Positions 1 to 8,021 of a DNA stretch of 64,000 bases are shown here, piece after piece (position 1 is the first letter of the stretch; each line of letters starts with the position of its first letter). Source of the stretch: Pseudolabrys sp. GTDB lineage: Bacteria; Pseudomonadota; Alphaproteobacteria; Rhizobiales; Xanthobacteraceae. The translations under genes and the position numbers were made by a program. Below the pieces are notes generated by a model, which did no database searches, was not told the origin of the DNA, and saw only the letters and a program-made list of their open reading frames with translations. The stretch is from NCBI GenBank assembly GCA_017849615.1, contig JAFIGS010000001.1:1-64000 (forward strand), in the 5' to 3' direction.

Positions 1-290
1 CTTTCTCCGATCGCAAGGAGGGGCCGGCACCGCAAGGTGCATCTGTTGGGCGCCTCGCGGCGCTCCATTCCCTCGGCATGTCCGAGGGAGGAAGACTTGT
101 CCCCGCGAAGGCGGGGAGGAAGGCAGGCCGCCCCGGGCCTTTAAAGAGCAGGGGCGATCAATCACGACCGCTGTTTGACAATTGAAAATAAACGAGACGC
201 GCGGCGATACCGCATGCGCGCTTCTTGTCCCTCCCCCATAGCCCGTCGAAGACGGGCGTAAACGCTCATATGACCGGGAGGAATAAGCGC
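1..290. other. Non-coding left edge with boxA-like motif
   Basis: I find no convincing gene in this stretch. It contains several G+C-rich inverted repeats, for example around 101-117 (a copy of the palindromic core CCCCGCGAAGGCGGGG) and a GCCCGTC/GACGGGC hairpin at 241-257. Around 171-190 the sequence CTGTTTGACAATTGAAAATA resembles the boxA-type segment found upstream of rRNA genes in this class, but no 16S, 23S or 5S sequence follows. TTGACA at 175-180 could also be a -35 box, although no good -10 box lies at the right distance. Confidence 0.35.
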
Positions 291-318
291 AAAAAAGCCG
301 GAGCGTGGCCCCGGCTTC
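291..318 (-). terminator. Rho-independent terminator of gcrA
   Basis: Read on the minus strand this is an AGCCGGGG / CTCCGGCT stem (one G-T pair) with a five-base loop, followed by a run of T. It lies about 25 bases beyond the gcrA stop codon and is oriented to end that transcript. Confidence 0.75.
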
Positions 319-342
319 CATCGGTTCAGCGATATTGCTTCC

Positions 343-831
343 TCAGCCGCGGAACGCCGGCTTGTGACGGCGCCGATCATTGGCCGGCTGGAACGCCATG
401 CGGCAGTGCGAGCCGCAATAGGGCTGGTCGTCGGCCGCTTCACCGCCGCAGAAGAAGAAGTCCGGGCCCGACGGGTCGCCGACCGGCCAGCGGCAGGTGC
501 GCTCGTTGAGCTGCAGCAAGGTCTTGCGCTGCTCGATCGGGATCTCGAGAAGCTCCGGTTCCGGCTCGACTTCGTAGTCATAGGCGAGCGCGGTATTGCC
601 CCGCACCTGCGGCCGCTGCACCCGGATCATGTGGCCGGAGGAGCGGGCCTTGCGCGGGCGCGGCGCGCTCGACGACGGGCTCTTGGCCCGGCCGGACAGG
701 CCCAGGCGGTGAACCTTGCCGATCACGGCGTTGCGGGTGATGCCGCCCAGTTCGGCCGCGATCTGACTGGCCGACAGGCCGTCGGACCACAGTTTCTTCA
801 GATGTTCGACCCGCTCATCGGTCCAGCTCAT
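343..831 (-). CDS. gcrA: GcrA cell-cycle regulator
   Basis: This 162-residue protein begins MSWTDERVEHLKKLWSDGLS, the characteristic helix-turn-helix N-terminus of GcrA (residues 1-48, including the ASQIAAELGG and NAVIGKVHRLGL segments). After a basic linker the C-terminal part carries the conserved CRWPVGDP block and closing cysteines FFCGG and YCGSHC, matching the sigma-70-binding end of the family. In Caulobacter GcrA binds sigma-70 holoenzyme and activates promoters carrying methylated GANTC sites, linking CcrM DNA methylation to cell-cycle transcription. Length and motif order are normal. The gene is divergent from argD, and the intergenic region between them is rich in GANTC sites. Start ATG is unambiguous because the family N-terminus begins there. 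Confidence 0.96.
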   Translation of the reverse strand: MSWTDERVEHLKKLWSDGLSASQIAAELGGITRNAVIGKVHRLGLSGRAKSPSSSAPRPRKARSSGHMIRVQRPQVRGNTALAYDYEVEPEPELLEIPIEQRKTLLQLNERTCRWPVGDPSGPDFFFCGGEAADDQPYCGSHCRMAFQPANDRRRHKPAFRG

Positions 832-1351
832 GCGGCATTTCCCTCGGCAATCCAGGCCTTTGGACAGAATCCATCCCCGTCGCCCGGCACGGCTTTACCG
901 CGCCTGAACGTTTACGCTTCAGGGATGGACCAGAATTAGCTGGCGGCACGCACGATATGTCGTATCGCCTGATCAAAAAACTACACTATGGGTTGACTCG
1001 GCCGCAAGCTTTTGCCTCCCGCCAAAGTGCGCCTCCCACAGGTTTTCCTTTAGAATCCGCAACTGCGGTCATTTTGAGTCGCGAATCGGGGGCGGCGTTT
1101 CGTTTGACTTGAGGCCGGGGTGGCCTAAAATATTCAAAGTGCCGCCCGGCGAGGCGGCACATTTCGTTTCGGGCGCAGCCAGCCGGGAAAGCGCTCAGTC
1201 CAGGGGCCGGGTTCTTCGCACCCGGAGGCCGGGACGAGTTAAATCGGCGATGAATTGTCGAACGCCCTCGGTTTTTACCGCCGGGGCGTGTCGGCGTTTC
1301 TGAAACTGGCGCCCGATTGGCGTTTCGACTGTTATTGGAAAGAGACTGGCC
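832..1351. promoter_or_regulatory. gcrA/argD divergent intergenic region with GANTC sites
   Basis: The 520-base gap between divergent gcrA and argD has no supported gene. GANTC (the CcrM methylation target) occurs at 867-871, 995-999, 1053-1057, 1076-1080 and 1083-1087, that is five sites in about 220 bases upstream of gcrA. A perfect eight-base-pair hairpin (GTGCCGCC/GGCGGCAC) lies at 1139-1160, just after the predicted argD transcription start. No TTAA-N7-TTAA CtrA box was seen. Confidence 0.55.
1104..1131 (+). promoter_or_regulatory. Putative sigma-70 promoter of argD-argF
   Basis: TTGACT (1104-1109), a 16-base spacer and TAAAAT (1126-1131) give a good match to the housekeeping consensus. 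The predicted start near 1138 would make a leader of about 210 bases that opens with the 1139-1160 hairpin. Confidence 0.5.
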
Positions 1352-2563
1352 GTGAGCTCGCATCTGTTGCCGACCTATGCCCGTGTCGACCTCGCTTTCG
1401 AGCGGGGCGATGGTGTCTGGCTGGAGGCGACCAATGGCAAACGCTATCTGGATTTTACCTCCGGCGTCGCCGTCAACGCGCTCGGCCATTCGCACCCGCA
1501 CATGGTGGCCAAGCTGACCGAGCAGGCCGGCAAGCTGTGGCACACCTCGAACCTCTACCGCATCCCGGAAGGCGAGAAGCTCGCCGAGCGGCTGTGCCAG
1601 CACAGCTTCGCCGATTTCGTGTTCTTCCAGAACTCCGGCACCGAGGCGATGGAGTGCTGCATCAAGATGGCGCGGCGCTACCAGTACGCTTCCGGCAAGC
1701 CGGAGCGGAACCGCATCATCACCTTCGAGGGCGCCTTCCACGGCCGCACGCTGGCGGCGCTCGCCGCCACCGGTAACAAGAAGTATCTCGAAGGCTTCGG
1801 CCCCAACATGCAGGGCTTCGACCAGCTGCCGTTCGGCGACATCGAGGCGGTCAAGAAGGCGATCACGCCGGAAACCGCCGCCATCATCACCGAGCCGCTG
1901 ATGGGCGAGGGCGGCGTGCGCGTCGTTCCGCATGACTTCCTGCGCGCGCTTCGGAAGTTGTGCGACGACAACGGCTTGCTGCTGATCTTCGACGAAGTGC
2001 AGACCGGCGTCGGCCGCACCGGCGACCTGTTCGCCTATCAGCACACCGGCGTCACCCCCGACATCATGGGTCTCGCCAAGGCGCTGGGCGGCGGCTTCCC
2101 GATCGGCGCGTGTCTGGCTACCGCGGAAGCGGCCAAGGGCATGACCGCCGGCTCCCACGGCTCGACCTTCGGCGGCAACCAACTCGCCATGGCGGCCGGC
2201 AATGCCGTGCTCGACATCGTCGCCGACAAGGCGTTCCTCGATGAGGTGAAGCGCAAGGGCCTGCTGCTGAAACAGCGGCTCGCCGAGATCAAGGACCGCT
2301 ATTCGTCGGTGCTCGCCGAAGTGCGCGGAGAGGGCCTGCTGGTCGGTCTGCGCATGGTGCCGCCGGTCGGCGAGATGGTCGATGAGCTGCGCAACGAGGA
2401 GATGATCACGGTCGCCGCCGGCGACAATGTTGTCCGTCTCCTGCCGCCGCTCATCATCAGCGACGACGAAATCGGCGAAGCCGTGAACCGCATCGAGCGT
2501 GCCTGCGCGAAGCTGGCGAAGGCGCATCCGCGGCAGGATGGAAAGCCGGGAGCCGCCGCATGA
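1352..2563 (+). CDS. argD: Acetylornithine aminotransferase
   Basis: A 403-residue class III PLP aminotransferase that converts N-acetylglutamate semialdehyde to N-acetylornithine in arginine synthesis; members often also act on succinyl-diaminopimelate. The PLP-site motif [12 protein letters not shown] is at about residues 213-224, and the Schiff-base lysine is K243 in [11 protein letters not shown]. Full family length. The start is GTG at 1352, which gives the normal [18 protein letters not shown] opening; no in-frame ATG fits better. The gene overlaps argF by four bases (ATGA), so the two are translationally coupled. The immediate pairing with ornithine carbamoyltransferase supports ArgD over other class III aminotransferases. 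Confidence 0.95.
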   Translation: MSSHLLPTYARVDLAFERGDGVWLEATNGKRYLDFTSGVAVNALGHSHPHMVAKLTEQAGKLWHTSNLYRIPEGEKLAERLCQHSFADFVFFQNSGTEAMECCIKMARRYQYASGKPERNRIITFEGAFHGRTLAALAATGNKKYLEGFGPNMQGFDQLPFGDIEAVKKAITPETAAIITEPLMGEGGVRVVPHDFLRALRKLCDDNGLLLIFDEVQTGVGRTGDLFAYQHTGVTPDIMGLAKALGGGFPIGACLATAEAAKGMTAGSHGSTFGGNQLAMAAGNAVLDIVADKAFLDEVKRKGLLLKQRLAEIKDRYSSVLAEVRGEGLLVGLRMVPPVGEMVDELRNEEMITVAAGDNVVRLLPPLIISDDEIGEAVNRIERACAKLAKAHPRQDGKPGAAA

Positions 2564-3495
2564 GCGAGGCCAACAATCAGGTGAGGCACTTTCTCGATCT
2601 GACCGATATCCCGAAGCCGACGCTGAAGGAGATGATCACGCACAGCCGCGCCATGAAGGCGGCGCAGAAGCGCGGGCAGGGGCCGCGGCCGCTCGAAGGC
2701 AAGACCCTGGCGATGATCTTCGACAAGCCTTCGACCCGCACCCGCGTATCGTTCGATGTCGGCATGCGCCAGCTTGGCGGCGAGGCGATCATGCTCACCT
2801 CGCAGGAAATGCAGCTTGGCCGCGGCGAGACGCTGGCCGACACGGCGCGCGTCCTGTCGCGCTTCGTCGACGCCATCATGATCCGCACGCTGAGCCATGA
2901 AGAGGTCGCCGAAATCGCGGCCAACGCCACCGTGCCGGTGATCAACGGTCTGACGCGGCGCTCGCATCCCTGCCAGGTGCTGGCCGACGTCATGACCTTC
3001 GAGGAACATCGCGGGCCGATCACGGGCCGCACCATCGCCTGGACCGGCGACGCCAACAATGTCTGCGCCTCGCTGATGCATGCGGCCGAACGCTTCGATT
3101 TCGAATTGCGCGTGGCCTGTCCGCCGGAGCTCAAGCCGAAGAAGTGGCTGGTGGACTGGGTCAAGGCGTCCGGCGCGAAAATAAAGATCGGCGACGACCC
3201 GGAGGCGGCGGTCAAGGACGCGGACTGCGTGTTCACCGATACTTGGGTGTCGATGGGCGACCGCGAGGCCAAGCATCGCCACAACGTGCTCAAGCGCTAC
3301 CAGGTCAACGCCGCCCTGATGGCCAAGGCCAGGCCGGACGCGCTGTTCATGCACTGCCTGCCGGCGCATCGCGGCGAGGAAGTCACCGACGAGGTGATGG
3401 ATGGGCCGCAGTCGGTGGTGTTCGACGAGGCCGAGAACCGCCTGCACGCGCAGAAGGGCTTGCTCGCCTGGTGCCTGCACGCCGAGAACGCTTAA
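2560..3495 (+). CDS. argF: Ornithine carbamoyltransferase
   Basis: 311 residues. It transfers the carbamoyl group of carbamoyl phosphate to ornithine to make citrulline. Carbamoyl-phosphate-binding STRTR is at residues 58-62, the HPCQ motif follows the first domain, and the ornithine loop [11 protein letters not shown] is near the C-terminus, so both domains are complete. It starts four bases inside argD. With argD upstream and argH at 41305 in the same window, three arginine-pathway steps are present, but argG was not seen. A palindromic repeat begins seven bases after the stop codon. Confidence 0.96.
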   Translation: MSEANNQVRHFLDLTDIPKPTLKEMITHSRAMKAAQKRGQGPRPLEGKTLAMIFDKPSTRTRVSFDVGMRQLGGEAIMLTSQEMQLGRGETLADTARVLSRFVDAIMIRTLSHEEVAEIAANATVPVINGLTRRSHPCQVLADVMTFEEHRGPITGRTIAWTGDANNVCASLMHAAERFDFELRVACPPELKPKKWLVDWVKASGAKIKIGDDPEAAVKDADCVFTDTWVSMGDREAKHRHNVLKRYQVNAALMAKARPDALFMHCLPAHRGEEVTDEVMDGPQSVVFDEAENRLHAQKGLLAWCLHAENA

Positions 3496-3501
3496 CTATC
3501 C

Positions 3502-3608
3502 GTCATTCCGGGGCGCTCGCGCAGCGAGCGAACCCGGAATCCAGACGAAGGTCGCCAGAGAATGTCTCTGGATTCCGGGTTCGCGCGTTCAGCGCGCCCC
3601 GGAATGAC
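3502..3608. repeat. Palindromic intergenic repeat, family A
   Basis: An imperfect palindrome bounded by GTCATTCCGGGG and CCCCGGAATGAC, with inner arms ACCCGGAATCCAG / CTGGATTCCGGGT and two smaller hairpins (GCTCGCGCAGCGAGC, CGCGCGTTCAGCGCG). It lies between argF and hslO. The same outer arms recur at 59786-59888 and 63503-63605. It could fold as a cruciform or as an RNA hairpin protecting the argF transcript end. Confidence 0.85.
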
Positions 3609-3657
3609 GAGATCCAAGGGACTCGCGTTTCCTGCGTCGCGCCCTACATAACCCCGC

Positions 3658-4689
3658 ATGACTGAAACCAGTTTAGATCTCATGGCCAATTCCCCCGACA
3701 TTTCCCTCCCCGAGCGTGCCCCGTCCGCCGTGTCGATCGACGACGCGGTGACGCCGTTCGAGGTCGCGAGCCTCGATCTGCGCGGCCGCCTCGTGCGGCT
3801 CGGACCGATGGTCGACGAAATCCTGTCGAAACACGCCTATCCGCTGCCGGTCGCCAAGTTGCTGGGCGAAGCCATCGTGCTGACGGTGATGCTCGGCTCG
3901 GCGCTGAAAATGCAGGGCCGCTTCATCCTGCAAGCCCAGACCGACGGTCCCGTCGGCCTGCTGGTCGTGGACTACACCACCCCCGGCCACGTCCGCGCCT
4001 GCGCCCGCTACGGCGCCCCCGGTGTCGAGGCGTTGGTCGCGGCGGGCGAAGCCACCTCCGGCAATCTGCTCGGCAAGGGCCATCTCGCCATGACCATCGA
4101 TCAGGGCGAGAACACGCAGCGCTATCAGGGCCTCGTCGCGCTCGATGGCGCCTCGCTCGAGGACGCCGCGCATGAATACTTCCTGCGTTCGGAGCAGATT
4201 CCGACGCGCGTGCGTCTCGCGGTGGCCGAAGAGATCAAGCCGGGCACCGGCGCCGGCAGCCATCGCTGGCGCGCCGGCGGCGTCATGCTGCAATTCCTGC
4301 CTAAGTCGCAGACGCGCGCCCAAACGGATTTGCACCCGGGCGACGCCCCGGAAGGGCTCGAGGTCGCGCCGGTGATCGAGGATGAGGCCTGGGTGCAGGG
4401 CCGCGCGTTGCTCGAGACCGTCGAGGACATCGAGCTGATCGATCCGGACCTGTCGAGCGAGCGTTTGGCCTACCGGCTGTTCAACGAGCCCGGCGTGCGC
4501 GTGTTCAATGCGCAGGAGGTCAAGGCGAAGTGCTCGTGCTCGCGCGACGCCGTCGAGGCCATGCTCAAGAGCTTCTCGCAGGACGACCGCGACCACATGG
4601 TCGAGGACGGCCGGATTTCGGTGACCTGCGAGTTCTGCAGCTCGACCTATGTGTTCCAGCCGGAAGACGTCGGCGCCAAAGCCAACTGA
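3658..4689 (+). CDS. hslO: Redox-regulated chaperone Hsp33
   Basis: A 343-residue Hsp33. The family is a cytoplasmic holdase switched on by oxidation of four zinc-binding cysteines. Those cysteines are present as C292-x-C294 (KCSCS) and C324-x-x-C327 (CEFC) at the C-terminus. The N-terminal chaperone domain includes GPVGLLVVDY and the motif NLLGKGHLAMTID. The start at 3658 adds an acidic N-terminal leader common in alphaproteobacterial members; ATG at 3682 (MANSPDIS) is an alternative. In related genomes the gene follows argF, as here. A clear terminator follows at 4741-4780. Confidence 0.95.
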   Translation: MTETSLDLMANSPDISLPERAPSAVSIDDAVTPFEVASLDLRGRLVRLGPMVDEILSKHAYPLPVAKLLGEAIVLTVMLGSALKMQGRFILQAQTDGPVGLLVVDYTTPGHVRACARYGAPGVEALVAAGEATSGNLLGKGHLAMTIDQGENTQRYQGLVALDGASLEDAAHEYFLRSEQIPTRVRLAVAEEIKPGTGAGSHRWRAGGVMLQFLPKSQTRAQTDLHPGDAPEGLEVAPVIEDEAWVQGRALLETVEDIELIDPDLSSERLAYRLFNEPGVRVFNAQEVKAKCSCSRDAVEAMLKSFSQDDRDHMVEDGRISVTCEFCSSTYVFQPEDVGAKAN

Positions 4690-4740
4690 TCGGGCAATTA
4701 ACTCTGCGCGCGCATTAACCTTGCGGTGGATGCGATAAAA

Positions 4741-4780
4741 CGGCCCGACTCTCGGTCAGAGAGTTGGGCCGATGTTTTTT
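4741..4780 (+). terminator. Rho-independent terminator of hslO
   Basis: A 13-base-pair stem CGGCCCGACTCTC / GAGAGTTGGGCCG with a GGTCA loop is followed by ATGTTTTTT. The ATG in the T tract is the first possible start of the next open frame, which argues against using it as a translation start. Confidence 0.8.
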
Positions 4781-5575
4781 CCATCCACAGAACTCCGCTC
4801 ACCCCCGCGAAGGCGGGGGTCCAGAAAGCGAAATAACTGGGTCCCCGCTTTCGCGGGGACGAGCGGGCTATTGATGGCAGCGCTCTTCGTATCCTCGCCG
4901 ACGCTCGCGCAAACCTGCCCGGCGCCGCTCGCGAATGCACGCAAGCTCGTGCTCGTCACGCCCGTCACTCTGATAAGCACATCCGCAACGATGCGGCGCT
5001 ATACGCGTTCGGCAGCCGGCGCGTCCTGGCGTGCCGATGGCGGCCCGATCACGGCGACCATCGGCCGTAACGGCACGGCGTGGTCCAACGCGTTTCGCAA
5101 CTACGCCGTTGCCGGCGAGCCGGTGAAGGTCGATGGCGACAAGCGCGTGCCGGCCGGCATCTATCCGCTCGGCCGCAGCTTCGGTTTCGCCCCGTCGCGG
5201 CTGCGCGGCTACATGCGTATCGATGACGGCATGACCTGCGTCGACGATCCGTCTTCGCCGGCCTACAACACCATCACCTCGCGCGCGAAGGTCGGCTGGA
5301 AAGTCAGCGGCGAGAACATGTGGCGCATTCCCGAATATCGCCGCGGCCTGGTGGTCGATTATCCGACCGACCGCGCGGCCAAGGCCGGCTCCTGCATCTT
5401 CATTCATGTGCGCAAACCTGGCGCGCCCGGCACGGCCGGTTGCGTATCCCTGCCGGAAGCCGATGTCGAAGGTCTGCAGCACTTTGCCTCGGGCGGCGCG
5501 GTGCTGGCCATTGTGCCGCACGCGGCGCTTGGCCGCTTCGCGGGTTGCTTGCCGATCGAGGCGTTGCCGAACTAG
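4772..5575 (+). CDS. Secreted L,D-transpeptidase (YkuD/ErfK family)
   Basis: 267 residues from the first ATG. The C-terminal YkuD-type motif is visible: IHVRKPG (catalytic histidine) then GTAGCVSLPEAD with the nucleophilic cysteine; serine replaces the arginine that usually follows. Such enzymes form 3-3 peptidoglycan cross-links or attach proteins to the wall in the periplasm. The start is uncertain. ATG 4772 lies in the hslO terminator and translation would cross a palindromic repeat; ATG 4874 would leave only MAALFVSSPTLAQ before the mature protein, too short for a normal signal peptide. The signal seems interrupted or rebuilt by the repeat. Its stop shares an ACTAGT palindrome with the stop of convergent apaG. 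Confidence 0.75.
   Translation: MFFPSTELRSPPRRRGSRKRNNWVPAFAGTSGLLMAALFVSSPTLAQTCPAPLANARKLVLVTPVTLISTSATMRRYTRSAAGASWRADGGPITATIGRNGTAWSNAFRNYAVAGEPVKVDGDKRVPAGIYPLGRSFGFAPSRLRGYMRIDDGMTCVDDPSSPAYNTITSRAKVGWKVSGENMWRIPEYRRGLVVDYPTDRAAKAGSCIFIHVRKPGAPGTAGCVSLPEADVEGLQHFASGGAVLAIVPHAALGRFAGCLPIEALPN
4796..4865. repeat. Palindromic repeat, family B
   Basis: Outer CGCTC/GAGCG ends enclose hairpins CCCCCGCGAAGGCGGGGG and GTCCCCGCTTTCGCGGGGAC joined by a variable spacer. The repeat is entirely inside the open frame of the L,D-transpeptidase and reads through as an arginine/alanine-rich segment including VPAFAGTS, a translation typical of this repeat class. Relatives are at 27948, 47108, 55431 and 58558. 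Confidence 0.85.
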
Positions 5576-5967
5576 TTGAGAATGCGCTTGCCGCTGTGCG
5601 GCGCGTCGAGCGAGAATGCGGGGATGTCGATGTCGAAGGGCCGGCCGTCATCGGTGATCATGCCGTAGGAGCCTTCCATGAAACCCGAAGGCGTCGGCAG
5701 CGGCACGCCACTGGTATATTCATAGGATTCACCGGGCTTGAGCACCGGCTCTTCGCCCACGACGCCGGGGCCTTTCACTTCCTGCAGCCGGCCGTGGGCG
5801 TCGGTTATTCTCCAGTGCCGGGTCTTGAGCTGCACGGTCTCGTCGCTGCCGTTGACGATGTCGATCGTGTAGGCCCAGAAAAAATAGCCGCTTGCGGGCG
5901 AGGACCGGTCGGGAAGGAAGCGGGGCGTGACGGTCACCTCGATCTTGCGGGTTACGGCGCGGTACAT
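5572..5967 (-). CDS. apaG: ApaG domain protein
   Basis: 131 residues, matching the ApaG (DUF525) family: VTPRFLPDRSSPASGYFFWAYTIDIVNGSDETVQL followed by RHWRITDAHGRLQEVKGPGVVGEEPVLKPGE and a C-terminal SGVPLPTPSGFMEGSYGM. These are the conserved fibronectin-III-like fold segments. ApaG has been linked to Co2+/Mg2+ resistance and to diadenosine tetraphosphate control, but its biochemical role is unsettled. The gene converges on the L,D-transpeptidase gene with a four-base overlap at the stop codons. Start ATG at 5967 gives the standard MYRAVT opening. Confidence 0.93.
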   Translation of the reverse strand: MYRAVTRKIEVTVTPRFLPDRSSPASGYFFWAYTIDIVNGSDETVQLKTRHWRITDAHGRLQEVKGPGVVGEEPVLKPGESYEYTSGVPLPTPSGFMEGSYGMITDDGRPFDIDIPAFSLDAPHSGKRILN

Positions 5968-6060
5968 CTATATGCCTTAATTCGATACGACGATTGTTAT
6001 GGCCGTTCGCGCGACTCGCGGCGATTATGGCCGAAGCAATGGACGAAAGAAAAGCGGTCT

Positions 6061-7212
6061 ATGGCCCCGACCTCGAGCGAACGAGACCTGCGCCTCGACC
6101 TGTTCCGCGGGCTCGCCCTGTGGCTCATCTTTCTGGACCACATCCCCGCCAATGCCGTGAGCTGGGTCACGATCCGCAATTACGGCTTTTCCGACGCGAC
6201 CGAAATTTTCGTCTTCATCTCCGGTTACACCGTGGCCTTCGTCTACGGGCGGGCGATGCAGATCAACGGTTTCATCGTTGCAGGTGCGCGCGTGCTCAAG
6301 CGTGCCTGGCAGATCTATATCGCGCACGTTTTCCTGTTCGCCATCTATCTGGCCGAGATTTCCTACATCTCGCACTCGTTCGAGAACCCGCTCTTCACTG
6401 AAGAAATGGGCGTGCTGAACTTCCTGCAAAATCCGGACGTCACAATCATTCAGGCGCTGCTCCTGAAATTCAAGCCGGTAAACATGGACGTTCTGCCGCT
6501 CTACATTGTCCTGCTGGTGTTTTTCCCGCCGTTCTTGTGGCTGCTGCTGCGCTCGCCGGGCCTCGCGCTTCTGGCGTCCGGCGCGATCTATGCATTGGCC
6601 TACATTTTCAACTGGAACCTGCCGGCCTGGCCGCAGGGCGATTGGGTGTTCAATCCCTTCGCCTGGCAGTTCCTGTTCGTGTTCGGCGGCTGGTGTGCGC
6701 TGGGCGGCGCGGCCCGGTTGTCGCGCGTGATCAGTTCGCCGATCACGCTGGCGCTTGCCGTGCTCTATTTGCTGTTCGCCTTCGCCATCGTCCTGACGTG
6801 GTATTTCCCGCCGCTCGGCGCCTACGTGCCGGACATCATCAGCGACAACATCTATCCGATCGACAAGGCCGGAATGGATATCCTTCGCGTCCTGCATTTC
6901 CTGTCACTGGCCGTCATTACGGTGCGGCTGGTGCCGCGCGACTGGCCGGCTCTGAAGTCGCCTTTCTTCAGGCCAGCTATTCTGTGCGGCCAGCATTCGC
7001 TCGGCATCTTCTGTCTCGGCGTATTCCTGTCCTTCGCCGGGCACTTTATCTTCACCGAGGTCTCCAACCGGATCCCGGTCCAGTTCCTGGTCAGCGCTGC
7101 GGGCATTCTCATTATGGCCGGCGCCGCTTGGCTGATTTCGTGGTATAAACGCATCGAAAGACAGGGGCCGCGACCGCCGGTAACGAAGCCGGGTTTCGCG
7201 GGGGGCGAGTGA
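6061..7212 (+). CDS. opgC: OpgC-type membrane acyltransferase
   Basis: 383 residues with about ten hydrophobic segments. The N-terminus RDLRLDLFRGLALWLIFLDH and the following NYGFSDATEIFVFISGYTVAFVYGR are typical of the OpgC family, which adds succinyl groups to osmoregulated periplasmic glucans in Rhodobacter. The longer open frame begins far upstream, but the conserved protein starts at ATG 6061. The gene overlaps the next by one base (TGATG) and is followed by two SGNH-fold secreted proteins, a pairing that suggests acyl transfer across the membrane onto, or removal from, a periplasmic sugar polymer. The glucan synthesis genes opgGH are not in the window, so the actual acceptor is unknown. 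Confidence 0.88.
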   Translation: MAPTSSERDLRLDLFRGLALWLIFLDHIPANAVSWVTIRNYGFSDATEIFVFISGYTVAFVYGRAMQINGFIVAGARVLKRAWQIYIAHVFLFAIYLAEISYISHSFENPLFTEEMGVLNFLQNPDVTIIQALLLKFKPVNMDVLPLYIVLLVFFPPFLWLLLRSPGLALLASGAIYALAYIFNWNLPAWPQGDWVFNPFAWQFLFVFGGWCALGGAARLSRVISSPITLALAVLYLLFAFAIVLTWYFPPLGAYVPDIISDNIYPIDKAGMDILRVLHFLSLAVITVRLVPRDWPALKSPFFRPAILCGQHSLGIFCLGVFLSFAGHFIFTEVSNRIPVQFLVSAAGILIMAGAAWLISWYKRIERQGPRPPVTKPGFAGGE

Positions 7213-8000
7213 TGAAAGGACGGCAAACCGCTGTGAAAGCCGTGTCGGCTTCGGCATGCCTTGCCGCGCTATGGCTTATTGTGGGCCCCGGCGCGATGGG
7301 CGCGGCCTGGGCGGGTCCGCCGCTGAGCTGCCGCGTCGACGGCATTCCCGGCGACATGGCGTTCCCGCTGAAATTCGTCAAACAGGCGATCGGCAATAAA
7401 AAGCTATCGATTCTCGTCGTCGGCACCGGTTCGTCTCAACTCGGCGGCGCGGCGCAGAATGCCTATCCTGCGCGGCTGCAGGTGGCGCTCGCCAAGCTGC
7501 TGCCGGAGGTGGCGGTGACGGTGGCCGTGGACGTCGCCCAGAGGCGGACTGCGGCCGACATGGTTAAAACCCTGCCACCGGCCCTGGCAGCCTCGGACCC
7601 CGATCTGGTCCTGTGGCAGACGGCGACCGTCGATGCGATCCAGGCCGTAGACCCCGACCAGTTCAGCCAGGCTCTCGACAAAGGCGTCAGGCTGGCGCGC
7701 GCGGCCAAGGCGGACGTCATTTTTATAAACCCGCAGTACAGCCCTCGCACCGAGCTGGTTTTAGCCCTGGGAACCTATGTCGAAAACATGCGGTGGGTGG
7801 CGGTTCGCCAGGAAGTTCCGGTTTTCGACCGGTTCAATCTGATGAAAGCCTGGTACGAGCAGGGCACGTTTGACCTCTATTCGACGACCAAAAAACTTGA
7901 TATGGCTGGTCTTGTACATGACTGCCTCGGGCGCCTTCTGGCCGATCTCATCGTCGACGCCGCGAAGCCGGACCCGGCCGTCATCGAAAAGGGCAAATAA
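7212..8000 (+). CDS. Secreted SGNH-fold protein lacking catalytic residues
   Basis: 262 residues with an N-terminal signal (hydrophobic stretch to about residue 34, AWAG). It aligns along its length with the next gene product: VVGTGSSQLGGAAQNAYPARLQV matches its block I region, DLVLWQTATVDAI matches DLVLWQLGTNSLI, and INPQYSPR matches IDPQYAPK. However the block III asparagine is V140, and the Asp-x-x-His of block V is replaced by STTKKLDMAGL. It is therefore probably not an active esterase, unless it uses a different set of residues. ATG 7212 overlaps the opgC stop; a GTG at 7209 is also possible. It may act as a binding or scaffolding partner of the active paralogue. Confidence 0.75.
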   Translation: MKGRQTAVKAVSASACLAALWLIVGPGAMGAAWAGPPLSCRVDGIPGDMAFPLKFVKQAIGNKKLSILVVGTGSSQLGGAAQNAYPARLQVALAKLLPEVAVTVAVDVAQRRTAADMVKTLPPALAASDPDLVLWQTATVDAIQAVDPDQFSQALDKGVRLARAAKADVIFINPQYSPRTELVLALGTYVENMRWVAVRQEVPVFDRFNLMKAWYEQGTFDLYSTTKKLDMAGLVHDCLGRLLADLIVDAAKPDPAVIEKGK

Positions 8001-8021
8001 ACTGCCGCTGGGACCCAAATC

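Noticed and set aside
986-2527. A long 513-residue minus-strand open frame over argD
   Set aside because: It is antisense to a well-supported gene, has arginine/alanine/valine-rich shadow composition, and contains no recognisable motif. High GC makes such frames common.
4796-4865. CRISPR-like repeat array
   Set aside because: The direct repeats do not occur at regular spacing with unique spacers; they are single palindromic intergenic elements scattered across the window.
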